NCBI GenBank assembly: GCA_021463145.1
Contig: JAJTWZ010000005.1
Span: 1-64,000 of the forward strand
Reading direction: 5' to 3'
Origin: Blastocatellia bacterium
Lineage (GTDB): Bacteria > Acidobacteriota > Blastocatellia > UBA7656 > JADIYM01
Length of the DNA stretch: 64,000 nt
In this document: positions 25,507 through 33,416 of the stretch, in pieces
Position numbering within the stretch: the stretch's first letter is position 1
Layout: each line of letters starts with the position of its first letter
The notes under the pieces: generated by a model
The model's database searches: none
What the model saw: the letters and a program-made list of their open reading frames with translations, nothing else
What the model was told of the DNA's origin: nothing
Made by a program: the position numbers and the translations under genes

Positions 25507-27981
25507 ATGCCCCAAGAACTTGAGCAACGGCGTGCCGTCCTCGAGGCGATTCAAAGTGTCGCCGCGATCAAGGACATCACGGCGCAGCACGATGGACACT
25601 TCGAGCACGAGATCGACCTCGAAGTCATCGTCTACGGGCGGAATTACAACGGCAAGAAAGTTGGTCCCTACGTCCGCCTGCTGGTCTACAGCGACGGCGA
25701 GGAAGTCATGCGCGAGGGCGAGTGGGGCGGCAACACCTTCTATGTCGTCGTCGAGGGCCAGGCCGACATCTTCGTCACCACCGAGGGACGCGAGACGCAC
25801 GTCGCACAGATCTCCGCCGGCGACATCCTCGGCGAGATGTCGATCCTTGCCGGCGTCCCCCGATCCGCTACCGTGCGCGCGCCCGCCGGCGGCACCGTCA
25901 AGATGCTCGAGGTGCAGCGGCCGGCGCTCCGGTTGCTGCGAAAGCTGCCGCACTTCGGCGAGGCCCTAGACCGGTCCTACCGGAATCACGGCCGCAGCCA
26001 GATCATCCAGGTACTAAACTCGGTCAGCCACCTCGCACCCGAGACCGTCAGGCAGATCGAAGCGATCTCGCAGTTTCGGGTCCTGGGCAAGGGTCACGTG
26101 CTCTTCCACCCGGGCGAACCGGTCAAACGCGTCTATGTAGTCAAGTCCGGCTGGCTGCGCCTCTCGCCTCAGCAGAAGACATCGATGCTCGTCGCGCCGT
26201 CTGGCGACGGGAAGATCTCCTGGGGCGACCGTCCGTCGTGGGATCTGCCGTCTCCCGACAGCTACTTCGGACCGTCGAACGCTTTCGGTCTGGATGGCGT
26301 CATGGCCGACTCTCAGTGGCAGCACACTGGGGTACTCCTTGGTCGAACCGAACTGCTTGAAGTTTCGATCGCCGAGTTGCGCAATCATCCCGAGCTCATC
26401 GAGATACTCGGCGGCTCGCTTCGATCCCTCAACATCAAGAGCGGCACCGTGAAGCAGGCGACCCCGGCGCCGATCGCCGCCTCTCAGCGTGAGCTAATCG
26501 CGACGGGCGTTATCGACGGCACGAACCTGCTGCTGATGGACATGGAGCTGTGCGTGCGTTGCGGCAACTGCTCACTGGCGTGCCAGCACCAGCACGGGAA
26601 CTCCCGGCTCATGAGGCGCGGCATCTCGATTACGCGGCCGAAACGCCTGACGAAGAACGCTCCAATCCAGTACCTGCTCAATCCGTCCGTCTGCATGCAC
26701 TGCAAGGATCCCGAATGCATGACGGGTTGTCCGACTGGCGCGATAAGCCGCTACACCGGCGGCTACGTGGACATCACCAAGGAGACCTGCATCGGGTGCG
26801 GAGACTGCGCGACGCAGTGCCCGTACGACGCCATCTCGCTCATTGCGCGGCGCGGGAAGCCGCCAGCTGCCACGTCGCTGATATCGGATTGGTTCAGCAT
26901 CGCGGCTCCCCCGGCCCCTCCGTCGGTCGAGGAAGTCGACGACCTCGTGGCGGTCAAGTGCAACCTCTGCTCCAACACGCCGCTCAATCCGAAGGGCGCT
27001 GCTACCCGAGCGTACAGCTGCGAAGAGAACTGCCCGACCGGCGCGCTGCTCCGCGTGGACCCGGCGGCTTACTTCTCCGAGATCGGGAACATCCAGGGCG
27101 TCGTCTTCCGCGACGAAACGCATATCGTTTCGAAACACACGTCGCACGTCGACCCGAAGAAGCGGATGCTTCACGGCCTTGGCGTGCTCTCGACGGCCGC
27201 TCTTGTCGCTCTCAGCCTCGCATCGCTGTGGCGGTTCGGACGCGACCTGCCGATCGTGGGTTCGTGGCTGAACTTCTATTGGGCGACGGGAATCGTCGGA
27301 CTCGTCGCAATAGCGGTCGTGATGCTCTACCCGGTGCGCCGGCAGATCTTCCGCAAGCGCGTCGTTCCGCTTCGGTACTGGATGCTGACGCACGCATATG
27401 CAGGCGTCATCGCCGGCGTCCTCCTGCTGATGCACGGAGGCACGCGTGGCGGCGGCGTGCTTACGACCACCCTCATGATCACGTTCGATCTCGTGATCCT
27501 GACGGGATTGTGGGGCATCGCTACCTATTACATCGCGCCCCGGATACTTACCCGGATCGAGGAACAGCCGCTTCTGATCGACGATCTGCAGCTCCGCCGC
27601 AGCGAGTTGATGAACGAGATAGCGGACACGATCGCGACGGCATCCGAGGCAACTCGCGCGGCCATCGAGAAGAAGGTACTGCCGCACATCCTTTCGTTCG
27701 AGTTTCTCGCCCGGCAGATTTTCCGTCGCGAGCATCTGCGCGATCTGATCGACTCGACGCGCCAGCACTACGCGGCTCTTGCGCAGACGTTGCCTGAAGA
27801 GGAGCGCACCCGCTTCCTGGATGACGTCGAGAAGGCCGCCATGATGCGACGAGTCGACGCGCTGATTTACCTCCATCGCGCCCTCAAGATGTGGCTGGCG
27901 CCGCACGTGCTGACCACTTCGTTGATGCTCGCGTTGATGATCGTCCACATCGTCCAGGTGATTTACTTTGCCGTGAGGTAA
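25507..27981 (+). CDS. Fusion: two cNMP-binding domains, polyferredoxin, membrane domain
   Basis: An 824-residue protein. Residues ~60-150 and ~195-310 are cyclic-nucleotide-binding (CRP-type) domains; the first has GGNTFYVVVEGQADIFV and GDILGEMSILAGVPRSATV, close to the phosphate-binding cassette. Residues ~348-525 carry four [4Fe-4S] cysteine groups like DmsB/HybA electron-transfer subunits: CVRCGNCSLAC, CMHCKDPECMTGCP, CIGCGDCATQCP and CNLC..CEENCP. Residues ~555-824 hold about five transmembrane helices with membrane histidines (LTHAYAG, LLLMHGG, LMIVHIVQV) that could ligate b-type heme. No DNA-binding domain follows the cNMP domains. It probably moves electrons between quinone or cytochromes and cytoplasmic carriers, with ligand control. 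The ATG at 25507 has GGGAGG upstream. Confidence 0.85.
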   Translation: MPQELEQRRAVLEAIQSVAAIKDITAQHDGHFEHEIDLEVIVYGRNYNGKKVGPYVRLLVYSDGEEVMREGEWGGNTFYVVVEGQADIFVTTEGRETHVAQISAGDILGEMSILAGVPRSATVRAPAGGTVKMLEVQRPALRLLRKLPHFGEALDRSYRNHGRSQIIQVLNSVSHLAPETVRQIEAISQFRVLGKGHVLFHPGEPVKRVYVVKSGWLRLSPQQKTSMLVAPSGDGKISWGDRPSWDLPSPDSYFGPSNAFGLDGVMADSQWQHTGVLLGRTELLEVSIAELRNHPELIEILGGSLRSLNIKSGTVKQATPAPIAASQRELIATGVIDGTNLLLMDMELCVRCGNCSLACQHQHGNSRLMRRGISITRPKRLTKNAPIQYLLNPSVCMHCKDPECMTGCPTGAISRYTGGYVDITKETCIGCGDCATQCPYDAISLIARRGKPPAATSLISDWFSIAAPPAPPSVEEVDDLVAVKCNLCSNTPLNPKGAATRAYSCEENCPTGALLRVDPAAYFSEIGNIQGVVFRDETHIVSKHTSHVDPKKRMLHGLGVLSTAALVALSLASLWRFGRDLPIVGSWLNFYWATGIVGLVAIAVVMLYPVRRQIFRKRVVPLRYWMLTHAYAGVIAGVLLLMHGGTRGGGVLTTTLMITFDLVILTGLWGIATYYIAPRILTRIEEQPLLIDDLQLRRSELMNEIADTIATASEATRAAIEKKVLPHILSFEFLARQIFRREHLRDLIDSTRQHYAALAQTLPEEERTRFLDDVEKAAMMRRVDALIYLHRALKMWLAPHVLTTSLMLALMIVHIVQVIYFAVR

Positions 27982-27990
27982 CCCCGCGCA

Positions 27991-29481
27991 ATGGCGACGT
28001 CCAAGTTCATCATCATTCGGCGCGACCTGGAGGTCGATCCTACCGCGGTCGAGGGCGATGGCCTTTCGATCGGGCGCCTGCTCGCCAACGACGTGACGCT
28101 CAATCACCCGTCGGTGTCGCGCACGCACCTGGGTATCAGGCAGATCTCCGGCGACTTCTGGGTCACGAATCTTTCGCAAGGCAACGGTACGATCCTCAAC
28201 GGCGCTATCGTCGAGAGCGCGCCGCTTGCGGCCGGCGACATCCTTCAGGTTGGGCCGTTCTACGTCCACGTTGCCTTTCCTGGCGATGTGCTCGAGTTGA
28301 CGATTGACTTGAGCATGAATCCGATGGCGGCCGAAGGAGGCGGGACCGGCCTGCTCCCATCGGCCGACGCCTCATCGCCTGGAGCGGCGGCGGCCGCGCC
28401 GGCAGATCCGGCGCACTCGGCGCAGGCCGCCAGGCCGTCGCAGGGCGGCACCCGCCGGCTCACCAACAAGACCGGAATGCTCACCGGCATGCTCGCTGCG
28501 CCCGAGGAATTCGCGCTGAAGGTCTTCTGGGACAAGCGCAAGCGGGACGCCGGCAAGGTGGCCGAGCGCACGCCACTCAAACCGAACCTCATGAAGGGCC
28601 GCCTCGGAAAGGCCAGATTCAACTGGCGGTCGACGTCGGACCTTCGCAGGCCGTGGGCAACTAGTCTGTTCGTCTGGGGCGCGATCCTGGTGACGGCCGC
28701 ATCCGTCGTGTCTGCGTTCGCGTTCACGGACTTCTACGCGCCGGGCCCCCTCGCGACCGCTCACGTGCGCGATTCGCTCGCACACCCGGACGCCTTAGTG
28801 GCCGTAGCGGTGCAACCCAACGCAAACTCCTGCACCACTTGTCACAGCCTGACGCAGTCGATGGACTCTCGCTGCTCGCAGTGCCACACGACCACCGCCT
28901 TCACTTCCATATCGTCGGAAGAGCATATGAATGCTGGCGTCACGTGCGGCGATTGCCACGGCAAGGAGCACCGCGGCGATGTCTTCGCGAAGATCGGCGC
29001 CGCCGACTCGTGCGTTGCCTGCCACCGCGAAGGCTACGCCTACTGGAGCCCGACCCTGAAGAAGTCAATCGCTCTCGCGGTTCCGCACGGAGGCTCGTCG
29101 CTCGGGTATCCCGTTGCGGACGGAAAGTGGACCTGGCCCGGTTGGTCCGAAGAGCGCTGGTCGTCGCGTTCGTTGCCGAAGAAGGCGGCCGATTACGACA
29201 TCAAGGGGCAGTTCCACATCATTCACGTGGCGAACGGCGGACCCAGCCAGCGAGTCGCCTGCTCGGATTGTCATACGAAGGGCTTCGACACGGCTTCGAT
29301 ACTGGCCGGTGTCCGCGAGTCCTGCTCGGCGTGTCACGCCCAGAGTTTCGGCGGCAAGTCAGACGCGCAACAGGCTGCGGTCAAGGTTCAATGCATGTCC
29401 TGCCACGGTCAGCACGGGGGCGAGAAGGCGTCGCTTGCGGTGCGCCAGTCGCAGCGCATTCACGCCGAAAAGGCGAAGTAG
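27991..29481 (+). CDS. Fusion: FHA domain, transmembrane helix, seven-heme cytochrome
   Basis: A 496-residue protein. Residues ~25-90 form an FHA phosphopeptide-binding domain with the classical signature SIGR, SRTHLG and NGTILNG. A low-complexity Ala/Pro/Ser linker and basic segment follow, then one transmembrane helix near residues 224-246 (LFVWGAILVTAASVVSAFAF). The C-terminal part (residues ~275-475) has seven CxxCH motifs: CTTCH, CSQCH, CGDCH, CVACH, CSDCH, CSACH and CMSCH. The expected topology is FHA in the cytoplasm and hemes in the periplasm, joining phosphothreonine recognition to electron transfer. It follows the polyferredoxin fusion by nine bases, so they are surely one operon. 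No kinase gene is in the window. Confidence 0.88.
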   Translation: MATSKFIIIRRDLEVDPTAVEGDGLSIGRLLANDVTLNHPSVSRTHLGIRQISGDFWVTNLSQGNGTILNGAIVESAPLAAGDILQVGPFYVHVAFPGDVLELTIDLSMNPMAAEGGGTGLLPSADASSPGAAAAAPADPAHSAQAARPSQGGTRRLTNKTGMLTGMLAAPEEFALKVFWDKRKRDAGKVAERTPLKPNLMKGRLGKARFNWRSTSDLRRPWATSLFVWGAILVTAASVVSAFAFTDFYAPGPLATAHVRDSLAHPDALVAVAVQPNANSCTTCHSLTQSMDSRCSQCHTTTAFTSISSEEHMNAGVTCGDCHGKEHRGDVFAKIGAADSCVACHREGYAYWSPTLKKSIALAVPHGGSSLGYPVADGKWTWPGWSEERWSSRSLPKKAADYDIKGQFHIIHVANGGPSQRVACSDCHTKGFDTASILAGVRESCSACHAQSFGGKSDAQQAAVKVQCMSCHGQHGGEKASLAVRQSQRIHAEKAK

Positions 29482-29545
29482 CCGGCACGACGCGATCAGG
29501 GGGCTTCCACGCGCGTCATTAAGTGAGCGGAATCCAACAAGGCAT

Positions 29546-31225
29546 ATGAGAAAGTCGCAACTCCTCGTCACGCTCCTGATGCTCGTCGTGCTTGCGATGG
29601 CGGGTATCGCGTCGCGTCTCGCCGTAAGCTCATTGGGCGCAGTGCCCTGGTTTGGATGGATAGGCCTCGTCACAATGATGGTGGCAATGGGGTTTGCGTT
29701 CATTATTTTCGACGAGTACCGCGAGCGTGGCCGCGTCACGCACATTATCCGCGAGGCCGAACTTGCCGCCGCCGAACGGGCGCGCGCCGCCGCCGAAGCC
29801 GGTCATTCGGCGGATACGATCTCGTCGCTTCACAGCGACGGTCCGTCTTATCCGCATCCCGTGATCAACACCGCGACGTGCATCGGGTGCCACGCTTGCG
29901 TCGATGCCTGCCCTCATGACGTTCTGGCGATCGTCAACGGTGTCTCTACGCCCATCGCGCTCGACCAATGCATGGAGGACACGAGTTGCCAGGTCGAGTG
30001 CCCCACGAGCCCGAAGTCCTGCATCGTCGTGAACACGACCAAGAAGATCCCCGAGCGCAAGGTGCCGAAGCGCGACAACCGGTTCATGACGAACGTTCCG
30101 GGGATCTACCTGATCGGTGACGTCTCGGGCGTTCCGCTCATCAAGAACGCCATCAACGAGGGCGGCTCGGTGGTCGACTTCATCGCCGAGGAGTTGAAGG
30201 CGAAGCCTCCCTCGGGTGCTGCGGAGTACGACACCGTCATCGTCGGCGCCGGGCCCGGCGGACTCTCGGCAACTGCGATGGCCAGGCAGCGGGGACTTCG
30301 TTACCTCACGATCGAGCAGGACAAGGTCGTCGCGACGATCCAGGCCTATCCGGCTGGAAAGTACGTGTTCTTCAAGCCCGACACGGTCGAGACGAAAGGT
30401 GGCATCGAGTTGCCGGGTATCGGAAACTCGAAGGAAGCGATGATCGGTTCGTGGCTCGACACGATGAAGCAGCTCGACCTCAAGATCAACGAATACGAGA
30501 CGGTGAAGAGCGTGAAGACCGACGGCGACGTTTTCGTGGTCCGAAGCGACTCGGACAGGACGAAGCAGAGCGCCGAGTACAGAACCCGGACGGTTGTCAT
30601 CGCCGTAGGAGGACGCGGCACGCCAATGCGCCTGCGCGTCGAGGGAGAGGATCTGAAACTCACGGTAACGCCAAGCGCCCCGGTCATGGCTCCGTTCTGC
30701 GTAAAATGCGGCCTGCCCCGAACGACGGAGGATCCAGCCTGCGCCTCGTGCGGGAGTGCGTATCCGACGACGGTTCCGCCCCCGTTCGAAGACGAGAAGG
30801 TCAAGTACCGGCTGAGCGATCCGAACCTCTTCAAGGGCAAGCATTGCATCGTCGTAGGCGCCGGCAACTCGTCGATCGAGGCGGCGGTGGATCTGGCGGC
30901 CTACCGCTCGGAGGACGGCACTCAGATCGTCGGCTGGCGGGACAACATCGTAACGCTCGTCATCCGCAGCGACTTCAAGGGCGATCTGAAACTTGGCAAC
31001 AAGATGCTCTGTTACGAGTGCATCGACGAAGGCAGGATTCGGGTGCACTTCAGGAAGACGATCAAGGAGATCCGCCCTGACGAGGTCATGTTGATGAACG
31101 CGCGCGAACGCGACGCGTCGAAGGCCAAGGCGACCGATACCATCCAGAACGATTACGTCTTCGCCCTGATCGGGGGCGACAAGCCGACGAAGTTCCTCGA
31201 GAGCATGGGAATCCAGATCGGCTAG
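29546..31225 (+). CDS. Membrane ferredoxin-flavoprotein oxidoreductase (YpdA/TrxB-like)
   Basis: A 559-residue protein. Two N-terminal transmembrane helices (residues ~6-28 and ~35-57) are followed by a ferredoxin domain with CIGCHACVDACP and CMEDTSCQVECP (residues ~112-155). A Rossmann FAD/NAD domain starts at VIVGAGPGGLSATAMA (~231) and a second dinucleotide motif lies at VVGAGNSSIEAAVDLAA (~433). Between them is a rubredoxin/zinc-ribbon-like insertion, CVKCG..CASCG (~388-405). The AYPAGKYVFFKPDT stretch resembles YpdA-type reductases; no TrxB-style CxxC redox pair is seen. It may pass electrons between NAD(P)H and the polyferredoxin fusion. ATG at 29546 has AAGG upstream. It is the last gene of the locus. 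Confidence 0.82.
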   Translation: MRKSQLLVTLLMLVVLAMAGIASRLAVSSLGAVPWFGWIGLVTMMVAMGFAFIIFDEYRERGRVTHIIREAELAAAERARAAAEAGHSADTISSLHSDGPSYPHPVINTATCIGCHACVDACPHDVLAIVNGVSTPIALDQCMEDTSCQVECPTSPKSCIVVNTTKKIPERKVPKRDNRFMTNVPGIYLIGDVSGVPLIKNAINEGGSVVDFIAEELKAKPPSGAAEYDTVIVGAGPGGLSATAMARQRGLRYLTIEQDKVVATIQAYPAGKYVFFKPDTVETKGGIELPGIGNSKEAMIGSWLDTMKQLDLKINEYETVKSVKTDGDVFVVRSDSDRTKQSAEYRTRTVVIAVGGRGTPMRLRVEGEDLKLTVTPSAPVMAPFCVKCGLPRTTEDPACASCGSAYPTTVPPPFEDEKVKYRLSDPNLFKGKHCIVVGAGNSSIEAAVDLAAYRSEDGTQIVGWRDNIVTLVIRSDFKGDLKLGNKMLCYECIDEGRIRVHFRKTIKEIRPDEVMLMNARERDASKAKATDTIQNDYVFALIGGDKPTKFLESMGIQIG

Positions 31226-31306
31226 ATCGTGTTGCGTGTTTCGAGCTTCGTCTGCTTCCGCTTCACGATCGGATAGACGGGTGGATTGGGCTGCGCGGCT
31301 TCGGTT

Positions 31307-31347
31307 CGAAAGCGCCGGAACGCAGGCCGAGGGTTCCGGCGCTTTCG
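31307..31347. terminator. Perfect long hairpin at the end of the redox locus
   Basis: A 15-bp perfect stem (CGAAAGCGCCGGAAC with GTTCCGGCGCTTTCG) and an 11-nt loop, 82 bases after the flavoprotein stop. It lies between convergent genes and could serve both strands. There is no clear U-run. The rest of 31226-31533 shows no gene. Confidence 0.6.
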
Positions 31348-31533
31348 CGCCCCGGCACTCATAGGAAGGAGACGCAGGTCCCCCGGCGCTTCGAGCACGC
31401 CGCACCTGCCCATGGCAGACAGGCCGCGACTACTCCCAACTTCGGCGCGCCCTGTCAGGGCAGGTTCGGACTCATGTGTCGAGTTCCCCGGTAGAACGGG
31501 TTTCCTTCGGCGCTCTTGGAGCCTCGACTCCAA

Positions 31534-32448
31534 TCAGGCGAAGGGCGGCGCCAGGCCGCCGGTGGAGAAAGTCATCGCAAGCAATGCCTGGACGAGAATC
31601 GCGCCGTCCATGAGCAACGAGTAGTAGTAGTCGTGCCGGGCTTCAGAGAGTGCGGCCAGCAGGAGCGCGACATAGCCTGCTGAAACGGCGGCCGGGATCA
31701 GCGCGTGCGGCGAACCCACCCCGTAGTGGACGACTTTGACTGCCAGATACAGGGCCATGGCAGCGGCTGCCATGGCCTTGGTCGTTCGGGTCCCGACGTG
31801 AACGGGAATCGTCCGGATGTCGGAGGCCTGGTCGATCTCTCGGTCGCGGACGTCGAACGGGAGAGTGATAGCAAAGACGAAAACGAACCGCTCGGCGAAT
31901 AGCAGTGCGAGGTCTCTCGTGAAAATCGGGTCGCCAGCGTCGAGTGGCGGCAGGACTGTGGTCACGACAGCCCAGACCCCGGCGATGAGAAAGATCTTCA
32001 GAAGGCCGATCTCTTTCAGGCCGACGGTGAATCCCTTGCGAACCGGAAGGGAGTAAGCGAGGGCGACGATACCCGCGGCCGCGGAGAGGACGATCACGCG
32101 ACGATCCAGGAACGGGAGCGCCAAAAGCGTGACCCCCGTCGCGCAGCCGAGCAGCCACAGGAGCGAGGTGCGGTGACTGGCGATCCAGAGGTGGCGCACC
32201 GATGCCGCTTCGGGGTCGGGGTGCTCGAACGAAAATACCCGGTCGACAGTGTAGACGATCAGAACGCCGCCAGCGACGAATGCAAGCAGCCACGGATTGG
32301 CCGGGTGCGCGGAAACGGCGAGCACTCGATACGTGCTGTATGTCCACAGGACCGCGCACAGCGCAAGGAAGAGATTCCCGAACAGGAAGAAGCGAAAAAC
32401 TCCGCCGGTCACGCCGGCGAGCCAACTTCTCGAGCGACCGAGGTCCAT
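31534..32448 (-). CDS. UbiA-like prenyltransferase-family membrane protein
   Basis: A 304-residue polytopic membrane protein related to the UbiA superfamily. The second Asp-rich motif is present (LPFDVRDREIDQASDIRTIP near residue 190), while the first is degenerate (YTVDRVFSFE instead of NDxxDxxxD). Eight to nine hydrophobic helices are visible, e.g. FLFGNLFLALCAVLWTYSTY. UbiA enzymes transfer prenyl chains to aromatic acceptors; the altered first motif leaves activity uncertain. The ATG at 32448 is preceded by TATAGT seven bases upstream without a ribosome binding site, suggesting a leaderless mRNA. An in-frame reading runs ~110 codons further upstream, but only through the REP-like repeats. 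Confidence 0.78.
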   Translation of the reverse strand: MDLGRSRSWLAGVTGGVFRFFLFGNLFLALCAVLWTYSTYRVLAVSAHPANPWLLAFVAGGVLIVYTVDRVFSFEHPDPEAASVRHLWIASHRTSLLWLLGCATGVTLLALPFLDRRVIVLSAAAGIVALAYSLPVRKGFTVGLKEIGLLKIFLIAGVWAVVTTVLPPLDAGDPIFTRDLALLFAERFVFVFAITLPFDVRDREIDQASDIRTIPVHVGTRTTKAMAAAAMALYLAVKVVHYGVGSPHALIPAAVSAGYVALLLAALSEARHDYYYSLLMDGAILVQALLAMTFSTGGLAPPFA

Positions 32449-32455
32449 ATCGAGG

Positions 32456-32461
32456 ACTATA
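32456..32461 (-). promoter_or_regulatory. -10 box placing the UbiA-like start site at its ATG
   Basis: TATAGT on the minus strand (within TATATAGT) is followed by seven bases and the ATG. This supports a leaderless transcript and the chosen start. Confidence 0.45.
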
Positions 32462-32521
32462 TAGTTCCCCACGCCCGTGCGGCGCACCCCGTCGGACGAA
32501 ACGGGCAGCGTTTCGGATCCG

Positions 32522-32775
32522 CGACCGCGGAGCGGTCGATAAAATAGCCGTGGGTCGCGCGCGGGCGAGTGCAACGAGCCTACGCGCGCGACCCGCGGAA
32601 ACCCCGCCCTATCGCGCCGACCGCGGAGCGGTCGAATCCGCGACCGCGGAGCGGTCGGATCCGCGACCGCGGAGCGGTCGATGAAATAGCCGTGGGTCGC
32701 GCGCGGGCGAGCGCAGCGAGCAAGCGCGCGACCCGCGGAACCGCCCGCCGCGTAGTACCGACCGCGGAGCGGTCG
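32522..32775 (+). repeat. REP-like palindrome cluster, left side
   Basis: Five copies of CGACCGCGGAGCGGTCG (7-bp arms, 3-nt centre) at 32522-32538, 32618-32634, 32641-32657, 32664-32680 and 32759-32775. Copies one and four are each followed by ATAAAATAGCC or ATGAAATAGCC and a larger hairpin with 12-bp arms (GGGTCGCGCGCG / CGCGCGCGACCC). Confidence 0.9.
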
Positions 32776-32842
32776 CATTGCTCCCAGCTAAGACGCAACT
32801 TCTTCCGCGCTCAACTCGATAATGGGCCGGAGGGAGCAAGAC

Positions 32843-33295
32843 ATGGCACGAACACTCATCGAAATCTACACGCACATCGTCTTTTCGACGAAGGGGCGGG
32901 CAAACACTATTCACCTGGAGATCGAAGCTGAATTGCACCGCATTATTGCGGGTATCATCGCGAATCTCAATTCTCGGTGCCTCACCGTCAACGGCACCGA
33001 GAACCACGTTCACACACTCGTGTCGCTTGGAAAGACGACGGCCTTGAGCAACCTGGTTCGCGAGGTGAAAAAGGGATCGACAATCTGGCTCAAGCGCCAG
33101 GGTGCGGTCTCAAGGGCCTTCAACTGGCAGGATGGATACGGGGGGTTCTCTGTCGGGAAATCGGATCTGCTGGCTGTCAAAAAGTACATCGCTGACCAGA
33201 AGCAGCACCACCAGCGCATTTCCTACGAGGAGGAGTTCATTTCACTGCTCGAGGACAACGGCGTCGCCTACGACGCTCGATACCTTTGGGACTGA
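32843..33295 (+). CDS. tnpA: IS200/IS605-type Y1 (HUH) transposase
   Basis: A 150-residue single-domain Y1 transposase that cuts and joins single-stranded DNA at hairpins. The start is typical (IEIYTHIVFSTKGR), the HUH pair is in ENHVHTLVSL (residue ~61), and the catalytic tyrosine lies in the helix KKYIADQKQHHQR near residue 115. The family C-terminus (YDARYLWD) is intact, so the gene looks full length. The ATG at 32843 has GGAGGG upstream. No TnpB accessory gene accompanies it. The flanking REP-like palindromes are its probable substrates. Confidence 0.93.
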   Translation: MARTLIEIYTHIVFSTKGRANTIHLEIEAELHRIIAGIIANLNSRCLTVNGTENHVHTLVSLGKTTALSNLVREVKKGSTIWLKRQGAVSRAFNWQDGYGGFSVGKSDLLAVKKYIADQKQHHQRISYEEEFISLLEDNGVAYDARYLWD

Positions 33296-33300
33296 AGGTT

Positions 33301-33411
33301 CGACCGCTCCGCGGTCGGATCGATGTGGATGTGGGTTCCGCGGGTCGCGCCGTGGCTCGTTGCACTCGCCACGCGCGACCCACGGCTATTTCATCGACCG
33401 CTCCGCGGTCG
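33301..33411 (-). repeat. REP-like palindromes, right side, inverted
   Basis: Two copies of CGACCGCTCCGCGGTCG (33301-33317 and 33395-33411), the reverse complement of the left-side core, plus one composite unit with a hairpin (GGGTCGCGC / GCGCGACCC) and the GGCTATTTCAT link. The first copy begins six bases after the transposase stop codon. Confidence 0.9.
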
Positions 33412-33416
33412 CGGAT

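Larger units (their letters stand above)
32522..33411 (+). mobile_element. Y1 transposase unit bracketed by inverted REPIN-like repeats
   Basis: A single-gene element: the transposase gene (32843-33295) lies between composite palindromic repeats. The left side has two full ~77-nt units (32522-32600 and 32664-32740) in plus orientation; the right side has one full unit (33336-33411) in inverted orientation, about 90% identical to the left ones when reversed. This is the arrangement expected of REP/REPIN sequences with their associated tyrosine transposase, or of an IS200-type element with subterminal hairpins. The exact insertion ends are not defined. Confidence 0.75.

Noticed and set aside
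29880-29895. CxxCH (CIGCH) heme motif in the ferredoxin-flavoprotein
   Set aside because: The cysteines belong to a CxxCxxCxxxC ferredoxin motif followed by proline, on the side expected to be cytoplasmic, so it was not counted as heme site.
32449-32778. N-terminal extension of the UbiA-like protein by ~110 residues
   Set aside because: The extension is translated from REP-like palindromes and has no similarity to UbiA proteins; the ATG at 32448 has its own -10-like box.
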